Source: Chrysemys picta bellii (lineage: Eukaryota; Chordata; Testudines; Emydidae). From it: a stretch of 64,000 nt of DNA. Location of the stretch: positions 28,432,998 through 28,496,997 of the forward strand of contig NC_088791.1 in the NCBI RefSeq assembly GCF_011386835.1, given 5' to 3'. Made by a program: the position numbers and the translations under genes. The notes under the pieces are model-generated. The model was not told where the DNA came from, did no database searches, and saw only the letters and a list, made by a program, of their open reading frames with translations. Of the stretch, positions 33,130-44,681 are shown piece by piece. The first letter of the stretch is position 1. Each line of letters opens with the position of its first letter.

Positions 33130-33832
33130 TCAAGTCAATGCTGATAAATGCATGGAAAATATAAACCCAGCTATACATATAAAATGATGGGGTCTTCTAA
33201 ATTAGCTATTCCACTCAAGAAAGAGAGCTTGACGTCATTGTGGATAGTTCTCTGAAAACATCTGCTCAATGCGCAGCGGTAGTCAATAAAGCTAACAATG
33301 TTAGGAGCCATTAATAAGGGATACATAATAAGACAGAAAATATAATGCTACTATGTAAATATATGGCACGCGCACCCCTTGAATACTGTATGCAGTTCTT
33401 GTTGCCCAGTCTCAAAAAAGCTATATTGGAATTGGAAAAGTTACAGAGAAAGGCAATAAGAATGATTAGGGGAATGGAACAGCTTCCATATGAGGAGAAA
33501 TTAATAAGACTGGAACTTTTCAGTTTGGAAAAGAGATGAATAAGGGGCGATATGATAGAGGTCGATAAAGTCATGCAAGGTGTGGAGAAAGTGAATACAG
33601 AAATATTATTTCTTCACATAAACACAAGAACAAAGGGTCACCCAATGAAATTAAGAGGCAGCAGGTTTAAAACAAACATAAGGAAGAACTTCTTGACACA
33701 ACAAACCTGTGGAACTCATTGCCGGGGATGTTATGAAGGCCAAAAATATAACTGGGTTAAAAATTGAATTAGATAAGTGCATATAGAATAGGTCCATCGA
33801 TGGCTATTACCTAAGATGTTCAGGGATGCAAC
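33130..33832 (+). mobile_element. CR1-type LINE fragment in duplication unit B
   Basis: The paralogous copy of the LINE in unit A, with the same L-E-L-E-K-L-Q-R-K-A-I-R-M-I-R-G region. It is interrupted at 33833 by a hAT element and resumes at 35019-35222, where it ends GACCCAGTATGGCCATTC, a typical CR1 3' end. Confidence 0.92.
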
Positions 33833-35018
33833 CAGTGGCATAGCCAGGTCCTAAGTGCAGGGGGAGCAAACATAAAAAAGGCGCCCCCCCCCGGCTCCTC
33901 CTCTGGCCACTCCGCGCCCCCCCCCCGGCTCCTCCAGCCACGCTGCGGCCATGCTGCGCCCCCCCCCCTCGGAGGGGCTTGGTCCGGGGGGAGGGGGCCG
34001 GGTGCGACCTGGCCCTGCTGCTTCCCGCTGAGTCTGGCACGACCTAGGAGCCGGCTCCCCACGGGGAACAGAGTCTGTCCCTGTGGCTCGGGCGGGGAGC
34101 TTCCTTCCAGCTCGTCTCCTCCTGGGCTGGGAGCAAGTGCCGGGCTCACTGTCCTTCCTCCCCAGCAGGGGCTCAAGCAGAGCGGGCTGGTGACGAGGGC
34201 TAGCTGGGACTGGCTGCTCCCCCCGGCGGAGCAGCAGGCACAGCCTTCGGGGACGCCGGAGGGCTCCTCATGGTGGGGGGGGAGAGCCGCACAGCTCCGG
34301 CCCCATTCCGAGAACCAGGGCCACTGCCCTGGGGCCTGAGCCGGGCCGGAGCCGCTGCGGCCGGGGGTGCTCAGCCGGTGCCGCTCGGCCAGGGCTGGGA
34401 CTGGGCCGGAGCCACTGGGGCTGGGGCCGGGGCTGGGGCCAGCGCCCCGGGGCCCAAGCCGAGCCGGCCCAGAGCCACTGGGGCTGGAGCCGCCGGGGCC
34501 GGGGGTGCTCGGCCAGCGCTGCTCGGCCAGGGCCGGGACCGGGCCAGTGCACTCAGCCGGAGCCGCCGGAGCCGGGGGTGCTCAGCCGGCACCACTTGGA
34601 CAGGGCCGGGGCCGGGGCCGGGGCCGGGGCCAGCGTGCTTGCCCGGGGCCAGTTCCCTGGGCCCGAGCCAAGCCGTAGCTACTGGGGCCGGCCAGGGCTG
34701 GAGCCGCTTGGCCGGGGCTGAAGGGAGCCGCTCAGCCAGGGCCGGACTGGGCCGCCCCGCGTCTCCTCGGAGCCCTCCTCCTCGTGTCCCCCCCGCCCCG
34801 CCCCAGCTTACCTGCTGCTGCCAGCCTCCCCCTGCTTGTTTTCAGACTTCCTACGACCATCTGATTCAGGGGAGGGGAGGAGGGGGAAGTGAGCTAGGGG
34901 AGGGGTGGACAGCTGCGGGGCCCTTTTAGGTGCGGCCGGCCCTGCTCAGGCACCGCTTTTAAAAAATGTGATGAGGGGAAGCGGCTGCTTCCCCTGCACC
35001 CCACTAGCTACGCTACTG
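33833..35018. mobile_element. 1.2-kb hAT inside the CR1 of unit B
   Basis: Ends CAGTGGCATAGCCAGGT and ACTAGCTACGCTACTG form imperfect inverted repeats, with an exact 8-bp duplication GATGCAAC (33825-33832 and 35019-35026). The interior is extremely GC-rich, with GGCCGGGGCC and GGAGCCGC-type repeats (about 34290-34700) that give long Gly/Ala/Pro/Arg frames. No transposase is present. Unit A has a single GATGCAAC at 29586-29593. Confidence 0.95.
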
Positions 35019-35224
35019 GATGCAACCCCAGGTGCTGGGTATCCTAAGCCTCAAGTGCCAGAAGCTGGGACTGCGTGACAGGGGGTGGATCACACAACAA
35101 AGTGCCCTGTTCTGTTCACTCCCTCTGAAGCATCTGGCACTGGCACAGTCAGAAGACAGGATCCTGGGCTAGATGGACCATTGGTCTGACCCAGTATGGC
35201 CATTCTTATGTTCATAGGTTATGA

Positions 35225-38200
35225 AAATCATGCCAATGCCCTAGTAACATTTGTAAATGAGCTAAGATATCTAAATATCTTGAAAGCATGTACACTGAAT
35301 ATACAGAGAGAATATGCATTATGGGGCAACTCCTGTTCCCCCTGCCAAGCAGTGGCACCAGGTGGAAGGGTTGCAGGAGGGGCAAACCCCTCCCCCAAGA
35401 TTTTTACATTTGTTTAAAGTTTCACATGTGGCAGAGCCGGGGGTGGGAGGGGCAAGGCCTGACCACTTTTAAGCAGTAGTCCTGTAATAAATCACAGGGA
35501 GTGGGGAGGAATCTCCTCCCCTCCCCCCGTGTGTGGAGGGGTAGCAGGATTGCTCCATGACAGCGATTGTAGTGCTAGGGCTGCAGGAATCCCTGTGGCA
35601 GTTGCACTCCTCTCCCACATTCAGGAGGCAGGCCAGTGGATTAGGAGTAGATGTATTGATGCTACCTCCAAAATCTGCACGGGGAGGCACAGCAAGGGTC
35701 AATGGGTCTCCCTTCTGCACAGCTGCTGTGAGCCCACCTTCATCTCATGCAGCAGAAATGCACTTGGTGCCGCTGCATCTAGGGATTATTGACTGTATAA
35801 CACAGGAGAACCTATGGGTCAGGCTGCCTCTCAGAAACACAGTAGGACAGACAAGAAGAGTGAAAAACTGAGGCAAAAGCTAGACGCAACAGGATGAGGC
35901 AAAAGCTGTGGCACTGATCTTCTGCCTAAATGTGTGGCCATTGTGAGATCTATACCTTAATGCCTAGAAAGGCTGGAAAAATGTGCACCAATTGGAGAAA
36001 GTCCAGAAGAGGCAACAAAAATGTTTAATGGTCTAGAAAATATGACCTATGACCTATTCTTCACAACTCAGAGATAGATGTAGGTTTCATTTTTAGAAGG
36101 TACACACTATACATTTTTAAACAGTGATTTATTTTGAAAAATTTTCAGATTAGTTTTACAGCTATATTAGAAAATGAATGATTATTTGGTTATTTCATTT
36201 ACAAAAGGTAATTGAAGCAGATATTTATGAAGTCTTTGGGAGGTGAACTATCTCCAATTCAACCGGTAAATCATTAATATTTGGAGGATTTTCTTCCCAT
36301 GTTGTATTAGGAGGAGAACATCACCAGACAGACATTTAAATTGTTTTATTTAACTAAAACAACAACGTTAAGTATTTCTTCAGCAGCAAACATAATATTT
36401 TAACAAAAAAGCATATGGCCCTCGCTTCTCACATTTATCTCCAGACTTCTTCTCCTTGTCCAGATCTATTCCGCCCCCAACAATCTTCTATTCATTGAAC
36501 TTTTTGAAAGTTTTCACTTTTAGAGAGAGGTAAGGGATTGACTCTGTGTACACAAATTTGCAGAGGGACAATAGAGTTGAGGTCTGTTATTTATCACCTC
36601 TATATATTTATTTATTTATTTTCAAACATTTTTGCTGTTAACAAGCATGTTACCTCTGGAGACACAAATCCAGTTTGAGAACTGCAAAACTAAGCATCTC
36701 TGATGGTATCTTCTAGACTGAGCACTGAGTCCCATTGGGTAGATAGAAAGATTAACCTAAATAATCTATACAGAAGCCTGTGGAACCCCATAGGATTGGG
36801 ACCCTAATCCATGAACTATGAGAACTCATTTACAAAACTTTTCTTAAACATTACATAAATATATTGTCTCATACTATAGAATTAGAATTTATAATTCCTA
36901 TTCCATGATGAGCTATAATGTATCTAAATTAAAACTAGCTTTAGATAGTTTTTTTTCCTCAAAGAGCATTTTATCAAAAAAATCCAATTTAAATTTTAAA
37001 AATCCGATTTTTTGATTTTTTTTAAAAAATCATTGATTTTTATCCACCCTGACAGCGGGGCGTGGTGTGGGGGGAAAGGATTGGTCCCCAGATGGAGCAA
37101 GGCAGGGGCCAGGGGCAAGATGAGCACAGTGGGGCATGGTGGGAGGCAGGAGCGGCGCCAGGGTTTTTGGCGCCCTAGGTGGGGGTCCTTCCGCGCTCCC
37201 GGTCGTCGTCGGCAATTCTGCGGCGGAGGGGTCCTTCCGCGCTCCCGGTCTTCGGGGCACTTCGGCGGCGGGTCCCGGAGGAGTGAAGGACCCGCCACAG
37301 AATTGCCGCCAAAGACCCGGAGCGCAGAAGGACCCCCTGCTGCCAAATTGTTGCGTGCCCCCCAAAATGCCGCCCCCCAAATCCTGGCGCGGTCGCCTAA
37401 ATGGAAGTGCCAGCCCTGATGGGAGGATTAGTTCTTGCTGACTGGAGCAAGGCAGGGGCCGGGGGCAAAAGCACAGCTGGGCAGGAGCTAGGGTTGGTCC
37501 CTGGAGCAAGGAAGGGGCTGGGGGTAAACTGCAAGTGCAGCAGGGCTGGGAAGGGGGTAAACAGGATTCCCCCCCATCCCTGCCCACATAGAGTGGGTAC
37601 CTACCTTCTCCCTGATTCTAGCCCATTCTCTTCATCTCTCTCTGCACTGAGCTGCCCCTCCTCCAGTGTGATGAAGTTGGAATGTTCTTAATGTTTTCTC
37701 TGAATACTGTGTTGGTGCCTCAGTTTCCCCTATGCATTTCTTAAGTATCTAGGTGGTGGGATAAGGTTGTGTGATTGTTGCAGAGCCCTAGGCAGGTGTG
37801 ATGCTGTCTGCACAGAGAATGGCTGACAGGGGTGCAGAGTCTGGCCAGGAGTTAGGATGAGGGACGGGGCTCAGGGTTGGGGCAGGAGGTTGGGGTGTGG
37901 AGTGCTTACCTGGGGCAGCTCCTGTTTGGTGCAAGGGGTGCATGTGGGAATGTGGGGGGGTGCAGAATTCAGGGCATGGTGGTGCAGGAGTCAGGGCAGA
38001 GGGCTGGGAGTGTGAGGGTGCTCCCAGCCCCCTGCCCTGAGTGGTATGCCTCGATTCCACCCCCTTCCCCAAGGCCCCACCCCTGCCTCTTCTCTGCCAC
38101 CTCCCCAGAGCGGCAAACGTGCTGCAGCCCCGCTCCTCCCCCTCCCTCGCACCAGCGAACAGCTGTTCGGCAGCGGGGGAAGCGCTGGGAGGGAGAGGGA

Positions 38201-38730
38201 GGGGGCAGGAACGCAGCACGCTCTGGGGAAGAGGCGGAGCCTGCCCTGCAACAGGAGCCGGCAGGACCAAGCTTCTGCCCGCTGTCCCCCTCATGAGAGA
38301 GTGGGGGGAGGAGAAGAGCAGGCCAGGCCGGGGCCCCTTTGGAGCGTGGACTGGCACCATGGTAAACCTGGTACTGGAATCTCCACCTGTGACATACCAG
38401 GGTACAATCCAGACTAATGAGCAGCTGTGTCACCCCTGCCCTGCAATCTTGGGTGCCTTACAATGCCTTGCTGAAGTAGCTCCAACCTGGACCACTCACA
38501 AACAGCCTTCCAGCATGCAAACCACACCCAGAGTGTCTACATGTACCTGCACCCTGCCAGACACACTTCTTAGGTCAGGTTCCCTTTTCCCAGCGCCCAA
38601 TGAATGCTTCTTTTGTCGCTTCAGGTACCATGAATGCGATGGGTAGGAAGAGAGAGGGGTGCCTTAGGGTGTTTGTCCCTCCTTTTTATAGTTTCAGTTC
38701 CCTTCTTGAAAAACATTTCCAGCTGGGCAC
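35225..38730 (+). other. Block unique to unit B
   Basis: No counterpart was found in unit A. Contents: a possible hAT-like fragment at about 35345-35470 (CAGTGGCACCAGG start), a CR1 fragment at about 35968-36055, AT-rich sequence at 36100-36950, a dispersed ATTTTTATCCACCCTG repeat ending near 37050, a small hAT at 37147-37418, a possible LTR-like piece at about 37670-37800, and a GC-rich region to about 38370. No convincing exon was seen. Confidence 0.6.
37147..37418. mobile_element. Small hAT MITE
   Basis: A 272-bp unit with ends CAGGAGCGGCGCCAGG and AAGTGCCAGCCCTG. The flanks GTGGGAGG (37139-37146) and ATGGGAGG (37419-37426) match at seven of eight positions, fitting an aged hAT target duplication. 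GGGTCCTTCCGCGCTCCCGG and its inverted forms recur inside. Confidence 0.82.
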
Positions 38731-38734
38731 CAGG

Positions 38735-39478
38735 TTTAGGAAGATGAATAAGCTATACCAGTATTAGACATTTTTATAAGGTTATAGCTGTGTCCACACT
38801 AGGGCTTGTTGTAGTTTATTGGTTTAAAAAAACAACAAACCACACCCTTTACCGATGTACATATCCTGGTATAACAATGTAGTGTAGACCAGCCCTTAAA
38901 CACACTATTATCTAGACTAGGAAAGACTGTGTGTGTGATAGTTAGCTACTTCGAGGTAGCAAACCTATTTGAAAAAACAATTTGAAACACCACATGGCAT
39001 CTATTGTAGACATTGTTTAACACCTTTAAACTTAGGTTAGTTGGTCCAAGTTGACCCCAGGCTCAGAGATCTGACATCCCCAAAATCTGGCCTATTCATT
39101 GACTTATAATTTGCCTAGAATGCTTTTTCCCTGACAGATGCTCTATACTGCAGTGAAAGATAATGGAACAATGTGTTCTCTCTGTTTACCTGCTGGGGGA
39201 ACTCATAGTTACAGATCCTGTAGTCTCAAATCTTTGGTACTTTAGTGCACTGTGCAATAGTGCTTTGTTCGAAAGTACTTATAGCCCTCTGTAGACTTTA
39301 ATAGTGACTCTTCTCTTGTACACTGGAAACAGGCATCCACTACTTCAGCTCATTTTCTCTCCACAGATCTGTAGAGAAATTTCCTGGTGTCCAGTGTGAT
39401 TACTTTATTGTTTAAATTACTTCTTACTTGTTAAGGTGACACGGGACCAGGGGAACGAGGGGCATTGCCTATAATTAC
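38735..39478 (-). repeat. Inverted block within unit B
   Basis: Read as reverse complement, this matches 30760-31375 of unit A, including the TAGCTACTTCGAGGTAGCAA palindrome, AGTCTACAGAGGGCTATAAG and TACTGGTATAGCTTA. Flanking unit B sequence on the right (CACCTCTATAACTGAATCC onward) is in the same orientation as A, so only this block is inverted. It holds about 110 extra bases (about 39083-39195) that are absent from A. Confidence 0.93.
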
Positions 39479-39720
39479 ACCTCCGCACCTCTATAACTGA
39501 ATCCACAGTAGTGGAGTTTTGCTGCTTTACTATACCTGTATAGTTAAAATAGCAAATCTAGGACTTAGATGAAGAAGTTGGGCTTGCCAAACTGACTGGA
39601 GCTGCCAGACCTTTTGATGAGATTTACTCCTTGCTAACTGACACACTGAGGGGAACTTCCTCCCATTGGTCTGCTAAAAGGAGAAATAGTTTAACTGTTT
39701 GTGTTTTTCCCCCTACCCAG

Positions 39721-39974
39721 TCACTGGCAAAATGTATGAATACAATTCAAAATCTGGCGCCCGAAGATGGAAAGATACAAAGGAGTCAGTGGAGCCAGGA
39801 ATAAAGGATCCGCTTGCACAGGTAATTTCAACTGTCCCAGCAAACAGCAGTGAAGGGAAAGACAGAATGAGGACTGCAAGCAAGCAAGAAGCTGGAACAA
39901 CTGGCAGAGAGCTGACAGCAGAGAATAACATGGCAACAAAGCCCTCAGAAGGGAAGGCAGAAACTTCTAGCTAG
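39721..39974 (+). pseudogene. CDHR3: CDHR3 last coding exon, copy B, with premature stop
   Basis: It has the same acceptor (CCCCCTACCCAG), phase and opening V-T-G-K-M-Y-E-Y as copy A. CAG to TAG at 39972-39974 stops the frame after A-E-T-S-S, leaving 84 residues in the exon instead of 129. The aligned sequence continues to about 40111 with few changes. The conserved W-K-D block is intact, so a truncated but partly functional tail is possible if this exon is spliced in. Whether it is a pseudo-exon or an alternative last exon cannot be settled from sequence. Confidence 0.85.
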
Positions 39975-40504
39975 GATAGCCTGAAATTACACAAGCCAAA
40001 AGATGGAGCTGGGGGCAGGGGATCATCCTCACCAGGCAGGTCACCAGTCCCCTCTCCCAAAATATACCCCCAGTTACAGCCAAAACCAGCCTTAAAGAAT
40101 ATGGTGTGAAGCTTTTGGGAGCCATCCCAAAACCTTCACCCCGTCACTACAACATTAACAGATTCCACAGACAAGAGGGGCTTGTGCTTCTTACTCAATG
40201 CCTTTCTTAGTGTGTGGGATGTGGAAAATGGACAATACCATGTAAATTACACCCAAATGTAGGGCCACGTTGTCCCTGCGCCTGTGTGGATGTGTGAACT
40301 TGGGAAAAAGAGGGAAGGGTACAATGAGCTTTCCCATTCCCCTGTGTGTCACTTCACATAGGACCAAACCATAAATGCAATCCTCATGCTCCCCACAACA
40401 CAAAGACTGTTGGCTAATGCGGCTAGAAGTATGAGCCACCCCAAAAAGGTTGGGCGGGAGGTGAGGCCATGGCCACAGAAGGGATGGCACACTCTGTGAG
40501 TGTG

Positions 40505-40715
40505 AGTGTGCATGTGTGTAACCCACACACCTCCTGGGTGTGATGTTCTTTCCCATCTACTGGCACCGTGACCACTTAGAGAGAGAGATTAATGAGTCTG
40601 CTCTACAGCCTTAGCTAAGGGGCATATGGCTTTTAGCTCATGCAGTAGCGGCTCATGCATTTAGCGCAAGAGGTCCCCCGTTCAATCCCGTCCGCCGACA
40701 ACAGTGGTCTGGTGG
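40505..40715 (+). repeat. tRNA-like dispersed repeat inserted in unit B
   Basis: This stretch is absent from the aligned place in unit A. It contains TAGCTCATGCAGTAGC and a GTTCAATCC box resembling RNA polymerase III A and B boxes, followed by CGCCGACAACAG. It looks like a tRNA-related SINE or tRNA-like part of a larger repeat. It does not fold convincingly into a functional tRNA by eye. Confidence 0.55.
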
Positions 40716-40816
40716 TGTTACATGCATGCGTGAGAGAGAGATTCAGAAAGCGTTGTCCCTCCCTTCTGCCTCACCCTGTGCCAGTACCCGAAAGGCAGAA
40801 TTGCACCCAGAATTGC

Positions 40817-40822
40817 ATTAAA
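40817..40822 (+). terminator. CDHR3: Variant polyadenylation signal ATTAAA, copy B
   Basis: At the place aligned with copy A's AATAAA, unit B reads GCATTAAAATG. ATTAAA is the commonest variant signal, so 3' end formation for copy B remains possible. Confidence 0.5.
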
Positions 40823-41575
40823 ATGATGGCGGGTTGGGGATGTAAATGTGAACAAGTTTTTATGAATTAAAGTGGAAACAAGTTTGTGTCTTGATCTGAA
40901 CTTTTCTCTGCCATGGCGGAGGAGTCCCAAATACAAAAGCCCTGAGCTCATCTAAAAATGCCAGAAAAGCACAAAATGAAGCTGATTATATATATTAAAA
41001 AAAAAAAAAAAAGGCTAGGAAACTGAACAAGTTTGTTTCATTGTCCAAACTGAGTGAGCAGCTAAAAGAAAATCATCATCATAAAGAAAGAAATGTAAGT
41101 TAGAATTTACACATTCAGTTTAAATAGTCTAGTATTTTGTTGGTAAGAGCTAAGTGCTTTTCACACATGATTTTTATCTGTACCCCATCCTTTGTGACTA
41201 AGAAATGAATATATTTTGGAAAATATTTTTGAATGGAAAAATCCCTAGCTTCTTTTATTGTATTAGGTCCTCCATTACAGTTCATAGTTTATTTTGCTTT
41301 TGTAACTTTATTACTGTTCAATTTCATCATGTTCTGTGCTTTTTGTATTTTGCACAATCAAGCTGAATATACCCAGAAGAAAAATGATTTCACAATGTAT
41401 GTTACAATATAACTGGTCTACTGTGATAATGTATGATGTTTATGCTGTGCACAATACTGAAACAGGAAAAAAAGTGTTACATCATTGCAAGAAATTGCTA
41501 GTTTGCAAACAAAAATATTTATGAATAATGAATTAATTTTCAGAAATCCTCTGCTCTTTTTTTTTTAAAATACAG

Positions 41576-41629
41576 TGGGAATGATCTGATCAGCTCAATG
41601 GCAGCAGAAAATGTTTGGGCTTCAGTTAG
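41576..41629 (+). other. Exon-like interval with strong splice sites
   Basis: A long T tract and ATACAG precede, and AG|GTGAGG follows, 54 bases that are open in only one frame (G-N-D-L-I-S-S-M-A-A-E-N-V-W-A-S-V). It lies about 650 bp downstream of duplication unit B. It could be a downstream non-canonical CDHR3 exon, a lncRNA exon or chance. Confidence 0.25.
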
Positions 41630-43109
41630 GTGAGGATCTTAAATTCTAATTTTATTTGATCTTAACTTTTCCGGTGTGTCAGTCTGTACCGTGTTATGGG
41701 ACTACCCTTATTTCAGATCCAAATCTAGTAACAACAGTCTGATTTTCCAGGACTGACTGGGAAAGCACACAAGACTTGATTCAATTCCCTTGCAGTGGAA
41801 GAGCTATGACAACTTCATTGGTTGGGTTCCTACTAATTGTAAGGCTGTACCTTGTGGTGTTGCATTAGCACACTGCTTCTGAGGGCCTGGGAGGGGTTTG
41901 GCTCATGAACTATTTTATTAGGAAACACCAACTGCAATTGGAAAAGAAGAAAGCAGGGAAAGGCTCTTCAATCATGACAATATTTCACTTAGCAATTAGA
42001 AACCCAATTTATCTTTAATAACACAATGCTAGAGATAGGAAAGAGTGATTCACTGTCTTTGCACAGTCTGGGCATGTTACCAGTTACTGTGTCTGTGCTG
42101 GTTGTTATAGTGTTGCTTGACCCTTGAGCACCAACATTACTAGTCACCTATTCAGAGCTCCAGTCTATTGTTTGTAGTGGTTTCATGTAAATAAAATACA
42201 TCCCATTTCTTCTGCATGAGCGGCTTTCCAGAGTAGTAAGAAGTGTTGCAGTAACTGGTACAGGCATTGTAACTTATCTTTTCATCAGCATGGTTCAGAG
42301 ATATCAGTGACAGGTACACCTGTGGGTAAAGAAACTTCAAAATCTTCATCACGCACAGACATGAATTGCATTATACTTATTATAAGAAGACAGCCTGCAC
42401 TTTTCAGTATGCCCTTATTGGCATGCCTATGGTGCTCATCACTATAGTTTCTGAATGTCCCGCACATCACCTTTGAAAGGTAGGGAATCATTATCCCCCT
42501 TTACATATGGAGAAACTGAGGCACAAATAGCTCCTAGCATCACTCAGAAAGCCTGTGGCAAAGCTGGGGGTAAAACTCAGCTCTCCTGGTGCCTAGTCCG
42601 GTGCCTGAACCACATGACTCCTCCATTTTAGGGAGAAAATTGTCAAAAATTATGCTTGCAACAGCAACACGGATGACACCCAGCTCTGTCTTGCTTACCT
42701 CCCCCACTAATAGAACCATCACCCATATACCCCATTGCCTAGATAAGCAACTGCATGAAAAGCAGCAGACTGAAACTTGGTTCGAGTGAGACAGAATTGT
42801 GTTGGTGGGAAGCCATAAATGTTTTGAAGGTTTAGTCACCAAAACAGCAGCTCCCCCTTTTTAGAGATTCCCCAAATAGTCAAAGCTTGGGGTTCTGCTT
42901 GACCCTCCACTGCTATTGGAAACTACAAGCTATGGCTCCCGGGACTCCTCCTGCCATCTGAGGTTGGTTTGAGGTTTGGCCCCATACTGCTGGGCCATGA
43001 CTTGGGCACAGTGGAAGGCCTGCCTTTGTGAGTTCCATGCAGCTCACTGTATGTGGGAACGAGTGAACTGACCATAATGCTCCAACTGCTCTAGAATACA
43101 GCATCCTTA

Positions 43110-43440
43110 GCCACCATGGTTGCTGAACATACCTCCTCCCAGTACTCTGCTCACTACACTGGCTCCACATAGAACACTCCATAGACACTTCAACTTGGTC
43201 CTCATCTTTAAGGACTTCCATGACCATGGACCAAGCTACATAAAAATGCCTCGGGAACCCCAAGTTCCTTCAGGAGCTAAGTTTCATTGGGATTATGAAA
43301 TTGTCAACCAAGGGAACAGAGCTTTTTCCAGCAGCTGGCCCAGTGCTATGGAACTCCCTCCCTGCTGGGAGGAGTTGAGAATGACCATGGGTCTCCCCAC
43401 TTTCAGGAAAAAAATGGAAAATCCACTTCTCTTGCCTATC
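43110..43440 (+). mobile_element. Degraded L2/RTE-like LINE fragment
   Basis: The + frame has N-L-V-L-I-F-K-D-F-H-D-H-G-P-S-Y-I, then N-R-A-F-S-S-S-W-P-S-A-M-E-L-P-P and L-P-T-F-R-K-K-M-E-N-P-L-L. The order resembles the reverse-transcriptase C-terminal region of L2-like LINEs (K-A-L-H-G-x-G-P-x-Y, R-x-F-S-x-x-x-P-x-x-W-N-x-L-P, F-K-x-x-L-K-x-x-L). It is an old, frameshifted copy. Confidence 0.65.
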
Positions 43441-44610
43441 TTTGCCACAGCAAAAGTTCTAAGGCTAAGGCAGTAGAATGAAGAGAAGAGGTATACACCT
43501 TAATAATATACAATACACTATGTAATAAAGCTTCTAGCCACATTTTGGGGAGGAGGAAGACATCTAGTCTACATGTTGGACTAATCCTCGTATTCTATTT
43601 GGGAGGCATTCGGATATTACAGAGCCAATGACTGGAAGCTAAAGCTAGACAAACAAACTAGGATTAAAGTGCAATTTTTTAACAGTGACATTAATTAATG
43701 ATTGGAGCAATTTACTTCAGGATGTGACAGATTTTTCATCACTCAAAGTCTTTAAATCAAGAGTGTGTCTCTTTCTAGAAGATATACTCTAGCTCAACCA
43801 CAAGTTATGGGCTTGCTGTGGGAATTACTGGTTGAAATTCTATGGCCTGTGCTGTGCAGGATGTCAATTTAGATTATTGTAATTGCCGCTTTTGACCTTA
43901 CACATTTATTAATATACACAGTGATAGATATGGTATAAGCGGGTGGAGGGAAGCTTCTACCACAATTTATTTCTGACAGATACCATTGATTGCAGCTACA
44001 AGACATTACAGTGAGAAGAAGTGGGATCTAATGGCTAGAGTAGTGGGAAATGGGAGTCAGAGCTCCTGACCAGTGATTTACTGTGATCATGCACAAGCTC
44101 TGATCCAACACCCACTGAAATCAATGAGAGTCTTGCTATTTTATTACAATAATTTTGCACTGGGCTTTGAGTCATTGTGCCTCTGTTTCCTGATCTCCAA
44201 GCTAAGTATGGTGATATCTTACAGGAATATTGTGTGGTTTAATTCATGTCGCTGAAGTGCTTTGAGAACTTTGGATTAAACTTGTTATATAAGTTGCAAA
44301 TGTTGTTCTAATAAGAGCACAAATTAGTTCTCCTGATGAGGATTTACAGTTTGTTTGTGGTCATCTTAGCAGATTTTTTGGTCTTTTATAACCCATAAAT
44401 ACTTCACTGTCATGGTTAATGCAAATATTATTTATAATACAAACATGATAAATCTCAGCTTGCTGCTGGCCAAATAACTATAATTTTCAAGGAATGCAAA
44501 AATGCCTTTACTGTTTTTGTCCATGGTCTGTTTGAAATGTGTCTGGCCATAGTAGTCTACTCAGAAGTGACCTTTTGGACCTCATAGCTAGTGTTATTTA
44601 TTTGCTGATC

Positions 44611-44641
<31 letters not shown>

Positions 44642-44681
44642 ATGATCACATTAACTACCTTGCCCGCTTGCCAAATACTCC

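Larger units (their letters stand above)
32700..40935 (+). repeat. Tandem duplication unit B of the CDHR3 3' end
   Basis: It restarts the order of unit A directly after it, head to tail: GGAGTCATTTAGCATGTCAG, exon 9 copy (32951), the CR1, then the last exon copy (39721) and 3' UTR to about CTTTTCTCTGCCATGG. It is about twice the size of A because of a hAT at 33833-35018, a 3.5-kb block at 35225-38730 with no match in A, and a repeat near 40505-40715. The stretch at 38735-39478 is inverted relative to A. Confidence 0.95.
40936..44680. other. Intergenic region, start
   Basis: No protein-coding gene was recognised. Contents are a candidate exon-like interval at 41576-41629, an MIR-like SINE in antisense at about 42485-42605 (TATGGAGAAACTGAGGCAC), a degraded LINE at 43110-43440, an MIR-like unit near 44030-44290, and a poly(A) run at 44612-44636. 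Confidence 0.6.

Noticed and set aside
34270..34929. A 219-codon open frame
   Set aside because: It lies inside the GC-rich core of the hAT at 33833-35018 and is a low-complexity repeat translation.
37030..37587. A 185-codon frame on the - strand, and others nearby
   Set aside because: The region includes a hAT MITE with internal repeats and GC-rich flanks; composition is low-complexity and no family is recognisable.
40640..40712. tRNA gene
   Set aside because: There are polymerase III-like boxes, but arms do not pair convincingly and the sequence is part of a dispersed repeat.
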